64,000 bases of DNA, from contig NZ_CP051680.1 of NCBI RefSeq assembly GCF_012849095.1, forward strand, positions 7,064,001 through 7,128,000. The letters run 5' to 3'. A program made the position numbers and the translations under genes. This DNA is from Cohnella herbarum (lineage in GTDB: Bacteria > Bacillota > Bacilli > Paenibacillales > Paenibacillaceae). The notes under the pieces were generated by a model. That model was not told the DNA's origin and did not search any database. It worked only from the letters and a program-made list of their open reading frames with translations. Within the stretch, counting starts at the first letter, position 1. Each line of letters opens with the position of its first letter. This document shows, piece by piece, positions 18,704 to 29,700 of this stretch.

Positions 18704-19597
18704 TTGAATGCCATGAAAGCTAAATTCGCGCCCGGCAAGCTGCTCATCCATCTGCTGTTTATATTCGTAACCTTATGCATGATCGTCCCGTTCATTCTCG
18801 TCATCTCGATCTCCTTCACGGACGAAAGCTCTATCTTGGACAACGGCTATCAGTTCATCCCTTCGGACTTTTCGATGAAAGCCTACGAATACATTTTCAA
18901 GGCGCCGATCCTGTTGCTGCGCGCTTACGGAGTGACGGTGTTGATTACGGTAGCCGGCACGCTGCTCAGCTTATTAATAACCGCGATGCTAGGGTACGTC
19001 ATTTCCCGGCGCGATTTCCGGTATCGGGTACCGGCGACGTTCTTTATTTTCTTCACGATGCTGTTTAACGGGGGATTGGTCCCTTCCTACATTCTGATTA
19101 CGCAATATTTATTTTTGCAAAATACGTTGTGGGCGCTCATCTTGCCATCGCTCGTATCCCCTTTCTACATCATGATCATGAAGGGATTTTTGACGAAAAT
19201 GCCGTTCGAGATCATCGAATCGGCCAAGATGGACGGAGCGAGGGAGCTGAGAATATTTTTTACGATCGTCTTGCCGCTCTCTACTCCCGCTCTTGCGACA
19301 CTGGGGTTGTTCATCTCTTTCGGCTTCTGGAACTCTTGGTTCCCTTCCTTGTTGTACATCGATAACGAGAAGCTGATCCCGATTCAACTGCTGCTCGTTC
19401 GCATGCTGCAAAGCTTGGAGTTCCTGACCAGTAACAGCGATTTCGTGAACCAATTCGGCGTCGATACGAGCGAACTGCCCACGCTATCGGCCCGGATGGC
19501 GATGGCGATATTAGCCGGGGGACCGATGGTATTCATTTTCCCGTTCTTCCAGAAGTATTTCGTCAAAGGGCTGACGGTAGGTTCGCTGAAAGGTTAA
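18704..19597 (+). CDS. carbohydrate ABC transporter permease (LplC/YtcP type)
   Basis: Second set A permease, 297 residues, with an outer insertion after the first helix and the EAA-type motif ESAKMDGARELRIFFTIVLP. The TTG at 18704 is the likely start since AGGAGG sits seven bases before it; the ATG at 18713 would have a 16-base spacing. It pairs with the permease at 17774 to form a heterodimer channel. The C terminus ends in VKGLTVGSLKG, usual for this subfamily. Confidence 0.92.
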   Translation: MNAMKAKFAPGKLLIHLLFIFVTLCMIVPFILVISISFTDESSILDNGYQFIPSDFSMKAYEYIFKAPILLLRAYGVTVLITVAGTLLSLLITAMLGYVISRRDFRYRVPATFFIFFTMLFNGGLVPSYILITQYLFLQNTLWALILPSLVSPFYIMIMKGFLTKMPFEIIESAKMDGARELRIFFTIVLPLSTPALATLGLFISFGFWNSWFPSLLYIDNEKLIPIQLLLVRMLQSLEFLTSNSDFVNQFGVDTSELPTLSARMAMAILAGGPMVFIFPFFQKYFVKGLTVGSLKG

Positions 19598-19620
19598 GCC
19601 GGTTTTCTTCTATTCGACCA

Positions 19621-19660
19621 GGTAGGAACATGGAGGGGTCATCTCGAATCTGTTCTTACC
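19621..19660 (+). other. intercistronic hairpin, set A
   Basis: GGTAGGAACA (19621-19630) pairs with TGTTCTTACC (19651-19660), ten pairs with one G-U, around a 20-base loop. It sits between the second permease and the binding protein. No T run follows, so an mRNA stability or processing role is more likely than termination. Confidence 0.6.
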
Positions 19661-19710
19661 CGGCAATAGATTGAAATATAAAAAACAAGTTCGACCAAGG
19701 AGGTCAACCC

Positions 19711-21258
19711 ATGAAAGTCTGGAAACGTTCCATGGCAAGCGCGTTGGCAATATGCTTCATGGCAGTACTTATTCTCGCCGGGTGCAGTGGTAAGAACAAT
19801 AACGAGCCAGCGGCTTCGTCATCCGCGGCATCGCCGTCGGCACCGTCATCGCCTGCGGAATCCGCATCCGAATCACCTTCGGCAACGCCGGAGGAAGCTC
19901 CCGTCGAATTGACTTATTATTACATCGTATTCAACATGCCGACCGACCAGCAAGCGGTAGAAGATGCCGTGAACGAGTACATTAAACCGAAGATCAACGC
20001 TACGATCAAACTCAAACCGATTATTGAATCCGGTTACAAAGATAAGATAAACACGATGCTGGCCGCGAACGAAGCGTTCGATTTGTTATGGACCTCCAAT
20101 TGGGGCGGCGGAGATTACGACAACAAAGTCGTCAAGGGCGCACTGCTGCCGCTCGACGATCTGCTAGCGGCCAGTCCGAATCTGCAATCGGCGATCCCGC
20201 AAGTCGCATGGGACGATACGAAAGTAGACGGAAAAATCTACGCGGTTCCGAACATGCAGATCGCGGCCAAAGCGGAAGGCTTCGCCATTCAGAAACGTTT
20301 CGTGGACAAATACGCCATCGATCTCGACGGGATCAAAACCCAAGCCGATATCGAGCCCGTGCTGAAGGTTATTAAGGACAACGAGCCGGACATCATTCCG
20401 ATCGCCAAAACGGCCCATATGTTCGACTTCGGTCGCCAATACGGTTATGCGCCGCAGGGTTACAAGCTCGGCGATCCCGAGTATAAAATCATCGATACGC
20501 TCGACAAACCCGAATATAGAACGTTCCTCGATATGATGCGCAAGTGGTATAAAGCGGGATACATCTACAAGGACGCCGCCACGATCAAGGACGATCAATT
20601 GAACAGCTTGCTAAGTTCCGGCAAAGTCGCCATGGAGTGGAATACGACGATGAAGCCGGGCGGCGAAGTGGACGATCAGAAGCGGTTCGGCAACAACGAG
20701 ATCGTGTACAAACGCATCTCCGAGCCGGAATTCACGGGCGTGCGTCCGACGATGACTTCGATCAGCAAGACATCGAAAAATCCGGATCGCGCATTAAGGT
20801 TCCTCGAGCTAACGGCTACGGATCCAACGTTGTTCAACCTGCTCGCGTTCGGCATCGAAGGCAAGCACTATACCAAAGTCGGCGACAATACGGTTAAGAT
20901 TAACCAAGACGGCGGATACAAAGAAGATTTGGGCTGGGTATTCGGCAACGTGCTGATCGGATATCTGAAGGAAGGCCAGGCGCCGGATACTTGGGAAGTT
21001 ACGAAGGCCCTTAACAAGAACGCCAAGCTTCCGGAAGTGCACGGGTTTAACTTCAACAACGAGCCGTACAAGACGGAAGGAGCCAACGTGTTCGCCGTAG
21101 GCGAGCAGTACGGCAAAGCTTTGCAAAGCGGGGCGGTCGATCCCGAGAAAGTATTCCCGAAATACTACGATGCCGTTCAGAAAGCGGGCGTCGCCAAACA
21201 GACGGAAGAAATGCAGAAGCAACTGGACGAATGGTTGACGGCTAACGGGAAGAAATAA
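19711..21258 (+). CDS. extracellular solute-binding lipoprotein (LplA-like, CUT1)
   Basis: A 515-residue binding protein. The signal peptide ends in LILAGC, so Cys24 or nearby is lipidated, and a Ser/Ala/Pro/Glu-rich linker follows. The mature protein resembles the large LplA/YtcQ class of oligosaccharide receptors (VELTYYYIVFNMPTDQQ near residue 68). AAGGAGG lies upstream. It delivers the substrate to the permeases at 17774 and 18704. Sugar not determinable from sequence, though the neighbouring GH genes suggest a plant or microbial polysaccharide fragment. Confidence 0.92.
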   Translation: MKVWKRSMASALAICFMAVLILAGCSGKNNNEPAASSSAASPSAPSSPAESASESPSATPEEAPVELTYYYIVFNMPTDQQAVEDAVNEYIKPKINATIKLKPIIESGYKDKINTMLAANEAFDLLWTSNWGGGDYDNKVVKGALLPLDDLLAASPNLQSAIPQVAWDDTKVDGKIYAVPNMQIAAKAEGFAIQKRFVDKYAIDLDGIKTQADIEPVLKVIKDNEPDIIPIAKTAHMFDFGRQYGYAPQGYKLGDPEYKIIDTLDKPEYRTFLDMMRKWYKAGYIYKDAATIKDDQLNSLLSSGKVAMEWNTTMKPGGEVDDQKRFGNNEIVYKRISEPEFTGVRPTMTSISKTSKNPDRALRFLELTATDPTLFNLLAFGIEGKHYTKVGDNTVKINQDGGYKEDLGWVFGNVLIGYLKEGQAPDTWEVTKALNKNAKLPEVHGFNFNNEPYKTEGANVFAVGEQYGKALQSGAVDPEKVFPKYYDAVQKAGVAKQTEEMQKQLDEWLTANGKK

Positions 21259-21267
21259 AAGTAGGGG

Positions 21268-21310
21268 AAAGACGGCTCGGGAGGATTTATCCTGGTGTCG
21301 TCTTTTTTTT
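21268..21310 (+). terminator. terminator after set A binding protein
   Basis: AAAGACG at 21268-21274 pairs with CGTCTTT ending in an eight-T run at 21310; an inner AGGAT-TT-ATCCT helix closes the top. Separates the transporter genes from the kinase gene. Confidence 0.8.
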
Positions 21311-21446
21311 GCGGTCGAACTGTATATCCTCCATGTTTCTAACTTTGAATCGTCCATAGGACGAATCGCGGCGCTGTTGTACAATGAAGAAAGCTGTATT
21401 CACTGCCCGACAGCATCGCACTTATCCTCCACTAGGGGAATACGCC

Positions 21447-23262
21447 ATGTTCAAATCGCTAAGCTATCAGAAGAAAATTTTCCTCTCGTTGTCCGTATCC
21501 CTCTTTATCGTTCTTTCCTTGATCAATATGTACTTCTATTTCCGCATGGAATCGATAATAGAAAGCAATGTAGCCCAGAACAAGCAGCAGACGACGTTGA
21601 AGCTGCAAGAGCAGGTAGACCGCGTATTGAACGAGATGGACAAGCTGTCCATCTCCATTAACGCGTCCGACAAAATCATGAACGTCCTGCGGGACATTCC
21701 CGACGACCCGAGCGACAATTACTTCGACGAGAACTCCGAGCTTAGCCGGGATATTCGCAATACGCTATTATCGTTCACTTCCCTGCAACCGTTGAAGGGA
21801 AGAATCAGCATCATTTCGTTGTACGGGGATTATTTAGGCGTCAGCAACAAGATGGACAGCCGTAATGTGGACAAAACCCATATCCGTCAAATGCCCGAAG
21901 TTCGGCAATATTTTACGATGAAAGCTTATAAGCTATTTCTTCCCCCTCATCCGGACGAGTGGTCGGAAACCGGGGACACCGTTTTCTCCATCGTTAGGCC
22001 GCTCAGGGATAACTACCTTGTATGGCTTGGTAGAGGTTAGTTATAACATCAAGGAGCTTGAAGATATTTTCTATTTCAAGAACTCTTTGACGACCGGCAA
22101 CGTGGCGATCAACGACTCGAACCGTCAAATCCTCTACAGCACGTTAAATCCGGATTGGAGTCTGAGATCGGAGGAGCTCAAGGACATTCGGTTGACGTCC
22201 GACTTCGGACATGAAAGATGGAAAACGGCTAACGGCGACTATATGGTGTTCTATTCTAAGCTAGCGGCCACGGACTGGAATATCTTATTAATCGAGGATA
22301 TGCAAATATTCGGCAAGCCGGTGAAGTATTTACGCAACAGCACGCTTGCCGTATATTTCGCGTTGCTCGTCGTGCTGCTGCTCATTCTTTATCTATACGC
22401 GGGGAGAGTAACCCGTCCGCTACGCAGGCTCAAGGATTCCCTTGCGAACGTGGACATGTCGAGCCTGGAGCTTCTCCCGGCCCAACTGCAAACCCGCAAT
22501 GAGATAACACTGCTCGGAGTTGCTTTTCAACAACTGTTGGATGAGCTCAAGGAAACGATGCAGAAAGCGGAAAACTCCTATCAACGGGAAATGCTGGCGC
22601 GAATGAACGCCCTTCAGGCGCAAGTGAATCCGCATTTTCTATATAATACGCTTACCGTGATCGGAGCCTATGGCAAAAGCAAAGGAAACGGCGAGGTCAT
22701 GGAAATGTGTACGGCGTTGTCGGACATGATGCGTTATACGATGAAGTTCGAGCAGAAGGAATCCAACATTCACTTCGAAGTGGAACATATGCGCAACTAC
22801 TTAGAGCTTATGAGCAGGCGTTATCAGAGCTTCGTGGAATACGAGATCTCGATCGATCCGGCCATGAACGTCATCCCGATGCCCAAGCTTATTATTCAAC
22901 CGATTGTCGAAAATGCTTTCCAGCATGGCTTCAATGCCATCGATCCTCCTTGGGTGCTGCGGATTCGGGGGACGGTAACCGATAAAAGGTGGAGTCTGCA
23001 AATTCTCGATAACGGCAAAGGATTCGAACCGGAAACCTTGTCGAGGCTTCGCCAAGAGGCGGAATGGATCGCGCATACGACGGGCGGCGAAACTTTAGGC
23101 AAGTCGGAGCTGGAAACTACCCCCGTTGCCGGTAATGGCATCGGGCTGCTGAATGTATTCACTAGGCTTATTCTTTATTACGGGGCTACGATGAGAATCG
23201 AATTGTCCAACCCTGCGGACGGCGGAGCCGAAATCGTGATCGGAGGAGAAATACATGCATAA
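21447..23262 (+). pseudogene. sensor histidine kinase, YesM type, broken by a frameshift
   Basis: Two overlapping reading frames together encode one YesM-like kinase. The first (from ATG 21447, AGGGGAA upstream) has a membrane helix and an outer sensor domain and runs into a stop at 22038-22040. The second, one base out of phase, resumes near 22018 with YGLVEVSYN, then a membrane helix, a HAMP-like region, the phosphoacceptor block QVNPHFLYNTL and the ATP-binding ENAFQHGF. The break needs a single-base change near 22017. Either the gene is inactive or the base is a sequencing error. It overlaps the intact response regulator by eight bases. Confidence 0.8.
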
Positions 23263-24799
23263 GGTTCTGCTGGTCGAAGACGAGCCGCCTATTCTCTATA
23301 TGGTCAAAGAAATGATCGAATCCGCGGGGCTCGGTTTTGAAGTCGCGTATACGGCTTTTAATGGCCGGGATGCCATGAAGAAAATGCAGGAAAACAAGCC
23401 GGACGCGTTAATTACCGATATTCGCATGCCCTTCGTCGACGGGTTGCAACTGATTAAAGAAGCGAAGGCGCTGTGGCCCGATCTTCCTTGCGTCGTTCTA
23501 TCCGGGTACAGCGACTTCAATTATGCAAGGGAAGCCCTGCAATTGCATGCGTTCGATTACGTGCTCAAGCCGATTAAAGACGAAGTGCTTACGAATATGC
23601 TTGCGAAAGTGGCCGATTGTTTGGAAAAGAAAGATGCGGACAGGGAATCGGAGTACATGAAATCCCTGTTTCACCAATCGGAGCCGCAGACCTTGGTGCC
23701 GCCCGTACAGCTTGATTACCCCTGCTACTATCCGATCTTGGTAAGAGCGGGCAACTATTCCCATGCGGCATTCGACTATGACAACCCGGGCCGCTCTTTA
23801 ATGAACGCGGTCGGGCCGGAACTGCTTGATCGATTGGAAGACGACCGGATCCTCAAGCTTTGGTGCTTAAACGGAATACAAACGAACGAGAAAATCGTCG
23901 TTCTGGCCGTCTCCGGCAAGCTTGAGCAACGCGATATCGAACTGATCGGCACAGGGATCCTTCAGAGGTGTGCCGCAAAGGCGAAACTTCCTCTTTCCGT
24001 TAGCGTCGGACAAGCCGTTACGTCCGCGGAGTCGCTCGGTGGAATCGTTCAAGGGCTTAGGGTGAAGCTTGCCAAGCATACGGTGATCGGAGAAACGCGG
24101 CTTTACGCCCATGAGGAAAACTCGGAGCAGCGTCAGCCCTTTCTGATTACGAACGAGATAGAACAGACGATCAAATCGCTCGTAAAGCTGGATTCCCATG
24201 TTCAGTTCGAGAAAACGTTGCAGGGCTGGATCGAAGAGTGGCAAAATGCCAGGTATCCTCAGCACGGCGTCGAAGCGCTTCTCGAAGCTATCGTTCGAAT
24301 GTATCGCAGCTACTGGTCCATGAACGAGAATGGCAAGTCGCCGTCTTTCGATGCCAATGAATTCATTACGGGCTGTCTTTCGTTCGACGAGGTGATCGGA
24401 CAATTCCGCGGCTTCATGAAAGAGTTGAACGGAATACGCCTTAAAGGCAAAACGGAATATTCGGCCAAGGAATTGATTTCCCGGATCGAATCGTATTTGG
24501 AGCACAATTATATGAATACGATTACGAACGAGAAGCTGCAGGAGATGTTCGGCTACAACAAGATCTACATCTCTAACGTGTTCAGCGAAGTCAAAGGAAT
24601 ACCGCCAAGCAAGTACTTGGCCAGGCTGCGTATTCGCAAAGCGATCGAAATGATGCGCGACCATCCGGACATGCCGCTCAAGCAAATCGCGGAGAACGTC
24701 GGTTACGAGGATGCGCTCTATTTCAGCAGAGTGTTTAAGAACGCGACAGGTTCCAGTCCGAAGGAATACAAAGGAACGCGCAAGGGGGAGATGGAATGA
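23255..24799 (+). CDS. response regulator, YesN type, with AraC DNA-binding domain
   Basis: A 514-residue regulator with an N-terminal receiver domain whose phosphoacceptor is D55 in ALITDIRMP, a long central region, and a C-terminal AraC domain (LQEMFGYNKIYISNVFSE and LKQIAENVGYEDALYFSRVF). Known YesM/YesN pairs activate sugar uptake and degradation genes. It overlaps the frameshifted kinase and, by four bases (ATGA), the binding protein that follows, so the three are one transcription and translation unit. Confidence 0.93.
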   Translation: MHKVLLVEDEPPILYMVKEMIESAGLGFEVAYTAFNGRDAMKKMQENKPDALITDIRMPFVDGLQLIKEAKALWPDLPCVVLSGYSDFNYAREALQLHAFDYVLKPIKDEVLTNMLAKVADCLEKKDADRESEYMKSLFHQSEPQTLVPPVQLDYPCYYPILVRAGNYSHAAFDYDNPGRSLMNAVGPELLDRLEDDRILKLWCLNGIQTNEKIVVLAVSGKLEQRDIELIGTGILQRCAAKAKLPLSVSVGQAVTSAESLGGIVQGLRVKLAKHTVIGETRLYAHEENSEQRQPFLITNEIEQTIKSLVKLDSHVQFEKTLQGWIEEWQNARYPQHGVEALLEAIVRMYRSYWSMNENGKSPSFDANEFITGCLSFDEVIGQFRGFMKELNGIRLKGKTEYSAKELISRIESYLEHNYMNTITNEKLQEMFGYNKIYISNVFSEVKGIPPSKYLARLRIRKAIEMMRDHPDMPLKQIAENVGYEDALYFSRVFKNATGSSPKEYKGTRKGEME

Positions 24800-26088
24800 C
24801 GAGGCGGAACGGATGGTGTTTATCGCTGCTCGTCGCGTTAGCGGTCTCGTTGTCGGCTTGCGGCGGAACGAATCCCTCAAATCCTTCCCGATCGGGTAAA
24901 CCTCAGGTGACTCTCACGTTAATGGGGAACCAAGAATGGGTGCAGAAGCCTATCATCGTTAGAGCTATCGAGCTTTACGAGAAACAGACGGGGAACCGGG
25001 TCGAAGTGCAGGCGTTCCCGATCGATACGGTAGACACCTTGATCCGCAAAAGAGTCGCGATGGGCGAAATATCCGATATCGTCATCCATTTCGGAGGAGC
25101 GGGACTCAGCGACCTGCAGCCGGAGAATAACTTCGCGGACATGAGCGGCGAACGGTGGGTCGCGGATTTGAAGCCTGCGATCGTGCCGAGGCTGACCTAT
25201 AAGGATAAAATCTACGGCCTGCCTTTGTGGGAATCCTCGATCGGCGGCATGCTGTATAACAAAGAGATTTTCGAGAAATACGACATCCCGGTCCCGACGA
25301 ATCAGGCGGAGTTTTTCGATGCGTGCGAGCGATTAAAGAAAGTAGGTATTATCCCGGTTTATCTGGCCAGCAAAGACACGTGGCCTTTACTGCCCCAATA
25401 TGGGATCGATTTTCTGGTCAGCAAAGTGCCCGACCTCGTCGAAAGCCTGAACAGCAACCGCATTCGCTTCGCCGATATTCCGGAGTTTCGCCGAATGTTG
25501 GAATGGTACATGAGAATGAAGGACGGCGGTTACTTCGGCAAAAACGTGCTCAATAATAATTGGGACAGCCAACCCGCGGCTTTGGCGAACGGCAAATACG
25601 CGATGGCGATGGCATGGGACGTGTATTTGTATACCGATCTGGAGAAGAAATTTCCCGGTACGGCGGATAAATTCGGCATCATGCCTAACTTTATGGGAGG
25701 TCCGGACGCCAAGCAGTTCGAAGGACCGAACGCGGCGATGCTGATGGTTAACAAGAACGGACAGCATTTGCAGGATGCCAAAGCATTTATTGACTTTGTA
25801 AGCCAGCCGGAAATCTTAAACGAGATCTATCGCGATCTGTATACGGAAACCTACTTCGCCAGCGTGACGAGCAACAAGCTCACGAAGCAATACGAGGAAG
25901 CAAAAAGCCTTATCGATAAGTATCTGTACCCCTCGGTGACCCCTTTCATCGTCGGTTATAGCCAGAATGAAATGGGCAAGCTCGTTCAACAAATGATGAT
26001 CGGCTCCCTCTCGATCGACGAGGCGATCGCCAAGATGGACGACAATCGCGTTCAGGCCGCGAAGCAGAGGGGTATTCCGGGGTTTTGA
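24796..26088 (+). CDS. extracellular solute-binding lipoprotein (CUT1 family 1)
   Basis: A 430-residue binding protein with a short signal peptide ending in VSLSACGG. The mature part has the family 1 fold signatures (LTLMGNQEWVQKPIIVRAIELYEKQTG, given here as the region near residues 37-63). It overlaps the response regulator by four bases and lacks permeases of its own, which suggests a sensor partner for the YesM kinase in addition to, or in place of, transport. A similar binding protein is linked to the kinase and regulator in set C. Confidence 0.88.
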   Translation: MTRRNGWCLSLLVALAVSLSACGGTNPSNPSRSGKPQVTLTLMGNQEWVQKPIIVRAIELYEKQTGNRVEVQAFPIDTVDTLIRKRVAMGEISDIVIHFGGAGLSDLQPENNFADMSGERWVADLKPAIVPRLTYKDKIYGLPLWESSIGGMLYNKEIFEKYDIPVPTNQAEFFDACERLKKVGIIPVYLASKDTWPLLPQYGIDFLVSKVPDLVESLNSNRIRFADIPEFRRMLEWYMRMKDGGYFGKNVLNNNWDSQPAALANGKYAMAMAWDVYLYTDLEKKFPGTADKFGIMPNFMGGPDAKQFEGPNAAMLMVNKNGQHLQDAKAFIDFVSQPEILNEIYRDLYTETYFASVTSNKLTKQYEEAKSLIDKYLYPSVTPFIVGYSQNEMGKLVQQMMIGSLSIDEAIAKMDDNRVQAAKQRGIPGF

Positions 26089-26179
26089 AAATAACGCGAA
26101 AAGAACGGAAAGCCGCGGCATCATTCCGATAAAGCGCAATAAACGTGCATCGACATCGCCCTACTCCTATAGGATCGTT

Positions 26180-26215
26180 CCAGACCGTCAGGGAGAATTC
26201 CCTGGCGGCTTCTGG
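26180..26215 (+). terminator. hairpin downstream of the set A binding protein
   Basis: CCGTCAGGGA pairs with TCCCTGGCGG (one G-U), extended by CCAGA with TCTGG around a 2-base bulge. No T run follows. It may end or protect the set A transcript. Confidence 0.5.
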
Positions 26216-26289
26216 TGCGTTGCGAACGTTACTACTCAGGTCTCCCCAAATTCGGAGAAATTCTTTCTTTTATCTGCAAATCCGTTAGA

Positions 26290-26442
26290 GCACAAAGAGA
26301 ACCTTATCTCCGCCAAAGGTTGGCTGCCGATCCGGGAAGCGCACTGAGAGTACCTTACAACTGCCAAATTTCGGCTAACGAACTGCGAAACGAACTGAGA
26401 GTAACTTACACCCTCCGAAGGGTGGCTAACGATCCACGGAGA
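26290..26442 (+). repeat. three degenerate 51-bp tandem units
   Basis: Units at 26290-26340, 26341-26391 and 26392-26442. Adjacent units agree at about 35-36 of 51 positions by eye; shared parts include GAGAGTA-CTTAC and GGCTAACGA. The period is a multiple of three. Confidence 0.75.
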
Positions 26443-26657
26443 ATGTTACTTAGTGTGAGGCTGGATTGCGAACATTGCCGAAGTAAGCCAAGATGTGCCA
26501 AGGACTGCTTCTTAAAAGAAGTGGACCAAAGCAGTAACGATATTTCAGTTATTTTGCTACTATAAGACGGCGATTTCTGTGGATTGTCTATTCGAAGTTC
26601 TATGGTTTATCCATTCTGTTAGTTATGCAATTACGAGAGAATGAGATCAGCCCCAAA

Positions 26658-26672
26658 ATGCAACCGCTTTCA
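26658..26672 (+). promoter_or_regulatory. catabolite-responsive element-like site before the GH29-like gene
   Basis: ATGCAACCGCTTTCA matches the CcpA operator pattern WTGNAANCGNWNNCW at every fixed position. It lies about 120 bases upstream of the start codon. Known CcpA sites of this kind repress sugar-use genes when preferred sugars are present. Binding here is inferred. Confidence 0.55.
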
Positions 26673-26789
26673 TTAACTTGTCGAAGGCTAAACAAGAGAA
26701 GAGCAGAAGGTGATAAGGAAAGAAATTGCTGAATTTTCCGGACGAAACGGAAGGGCATTCCAAAATAATCTAATGGATGGTGGGTACAG

Positions 26790-29700
26790 ATGTCTTCTTA
26801 TAACAAAAAGAAATCGATCGTGCTTTCGCTAGTCTTTACGCTATTATTCGGTATGTTCAACTTCACCGGGATCGGGGCCGGCAACGCCTTGGCATCAACC
26901 GCTGGGATTTATCTCAACGATACGGATCCATCGATCGCTTATAACGGCGGATGGGGCTATTCCTCCAACCGAGGGGCGGGGGATTACCAGAATGATGTAC
27001 ACTATACGTCCGCTAACGGAGATTCCGTAGAATATACGTTTGTCGGTACGGGAATCGAAGTCGTCGCGCCGGCAAGCAACGATGCCGGTTACGGGAAGTT
27101 CGACGTCCTTATCGACGGAGTGTCGCAAGGCATTGCGGACGCCGGGGGCAGATCCTCGAATTATTTATCCCAGCAGATTCTCTACAGCAACAAAAATCTA
27201 ACCATGGGACAGCATACGATTAGATTGGTTAAGACGAGCGGTTCTTACCTGCAGGTCGATGCTTTTATCAAGTACGAGAACGGTACGCTCACGGATCAAC
27301 AGATTGCCGATCTCGTAAAAGCGAAGATCGACGCGTTGCCCGACAAAGCTTCGGTAACGTTGGCGGATAAACAGGCCGTTCAGGCGGCCGAAAATAGCTA
27401 TAACGCCTTGACGGAAGCTCAAAAGGCATTAGTCGGCGACATCTCGAGGCTGACGGACGCTAAAATAGCCATTCAACAATTAGAGGCCATTCCGGTCAAC
27501 GGCAAAATCACTTACTTGATGGCGGATCGGGCAGATCGTTCCGCCTCTCTCGGACAATTCGTCGATCCCAGCCATGTGAACGAAAAGCGGTTCTGGGTAA
27601 CGAATTGGAATTCCCCCGCGGATTACTTCAAATGGACGGTAAACGTTCCCGTCGCGGGCGAATATGTAGTCGATGCTTTAATTAAAGCGCCGACGAATTC
27701 GACCATCACGGTGACGAGCGTCACGTACGGCAACGTCCAGTTCGCGGGTTCCGGAGACTGGGATAAGATTAGAGCTCCGGGAACGCTATTGCTTCCCGCC
27801 GGACTAAGCGAAATTCTGGTGACGGCTTCGAATCCGAATCATAACGAGCTCAAATCGCTCGAGCTGATTCCAGCGGCCGAATGGCCTGCGATGGAACAAC
27901 GGATTGCCGATTTCCGTTCGGATACGCAATGGTTTAGGGACGCGAAATACGGGGTGTTCTTCCAGTGGGGCGAATGGGGTTATCCGCAATCCGGCGCCAA
28001 AAAGCCTTGGCCGCGGCAGATCGACGAATTCGACGTAGACGCATTCGCCGATCAGATGTCGGTCATGGGCGCAGGTTACGTGATTTGGTCGGTAACCTGG
28101 TGGAGCTATTACTTCCCTGCTCCGATTCAGGCGGTCGACGATATCCTCCCCGGACACACTTCCCAACGGGATTTGATCGGAGAACTCGCGGATGCCTTGA
28201 ACGAAAGAGGCATTAAATTGATGCTCTACTATCACACGGGAAGCGAAACAAAGCCTTGGTGGGACGAAACCTGGGTATCGATGGACGATAAAACGAAGTT
28301 TCTGACCCATTGGAAACAAATCATGACCGAGGTCGGCAACCGCTACGGTACCAAATTAGCAGGTTGGTATATCGATGACGACTGTATATACTACCCTGCC
28401 GACTATGAGGAACTGGGAGCTGCGGCGAAAGCAGGCAACCCCGATCGATTAATTACCTACAACAATTGGCAAGGACCGAGAGGTACGGACTTCCAGGATT
28501 ACGTGTCCGCCGAGTGGTATATGCCGCTTCCGAACAACGACAACGGGATCATGATCGATGGCAGATATAAGGGGTTGCAGGCCCACGTAGCGTTTAATAT
28601 GGAGAACGACTGGGGCATCCATCTGCCTAACCAGCCTATCGTCCCTTCCGTCTCCGCCGGCGATGCCGTTTCCCGAATCGTCACGGCGATGCAAGATCAT
28701 CAGGTTTTGAGCTACAACATGATGATGTACGAAGACGGCTCGATGAACCCGAATTCCGTCCAGTCGATGATCTACGTCAAGAACGCGGCCAAATACGGCA
28801 TTATCGGCACGGATGATCCGTCAGAGCAACGCGGCATGTACAATGATTCGGACCCGTTCATCGCTTACACGGGCAATTGGGACGTAAGCACCGGCAGGAG
28901 CGGAGATACATACCGCACGGACGTGCACTATTCGATGACGAACGGGGATAGCGCGGAATTTACGTTTAGCGGATCGGAGATCCAATTCATTACCGAGACG
29001 GCTTCCAATCAGGGGGAAATCGAAGTTTACGTAGACGGAGTAAGCCAAGGTACCGTGAATACGTATTCCCCGACGCGAATGACCAACCAAGTCGTGTTTG
29101 CCAAACAAGGCTTGTCTCCTGACGGAACGCATACGATCAAGCTCGTGAAGAAAAACGGTGCTTATATGCTTGTCGACGCGTTTAAGGTAGTTAAAGTATC
29201 CGCATCGAATCGCAAGCCCGTCGCTAACGGCACGGCGGTCCAAACGGCGATCAATCAAGATTTCATAGGTCAATTGCTGGCTATGGACGAAGACGGGGAT
29301 GCGCTATCTTACAAGGTAAAAGAGAACGGTCTTAAAGGCACGGCCGTCATTGATTACCGAACCGGCAAGTTCAGCTACACCCCGAATACGGGAGCCAGCG
29401 GGACCGACTCGTTTACTTATTTCGTCGACGACGGCTATGAAGCTTCTAATCTCGCAACCGTAACCGTGCAGATCGTCGAACCCGTTGCCGTTATCTCAAG
29501 CCAACCTGCGGATCAAGCCGCGAACGTACCTTATGGGCACGCGTCCGCTAAGATTACGTTTAATCAAACTTTGAAGCAAGGTGCCAATTTCAACTTGATC
29601 ACGTTAAAATCGGGCCGCCATTCCTTGAAGGCACACCTTCAATTGAACGGCAATACGTTGTCCGTATATCCGAAGAGCGGATTTAAAGCGGCTACGACAT

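Larger units (their letters stand above)
26089..26789 (+). other. 700-base gene-poor gap before the GH29-like gene
   Basis: Contains a hairpin (26180-26215), three 51-base repeat units (26290-26442), a short inverted repeat (ACTGCTT at 26504 with AAGCAGT at 26529) and a catabolite-repression-like site (26658-26672). One frame stays open from 26215 to 26565, but it coincides with the repeats, has no ribosome binding site and resembles no protein, so it is not called as a gene. Confidence 0.6.

Noticed and set aside
22005..22040. Programmed +1 frameshift in the YesM gene
   Set aside because: No slippery codon next to a stop or internal Shine-Dalgarno that would drive it; the in-frame stop is more than 15 bases later.
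23867..24880. Long minus-strand frame of 337 residues
   Set aside because: Lies wholly opposite the YesN regulator and the next gene, which have clear domains; composition is Arg/His-rich as usual for antisense shadows.
26215..26565. Open frame of 116 residues
   Set aside because: It coincides with the 51-bp repeats, has no ribosome binding site and no recognisable fold; kept only as a repeat region.
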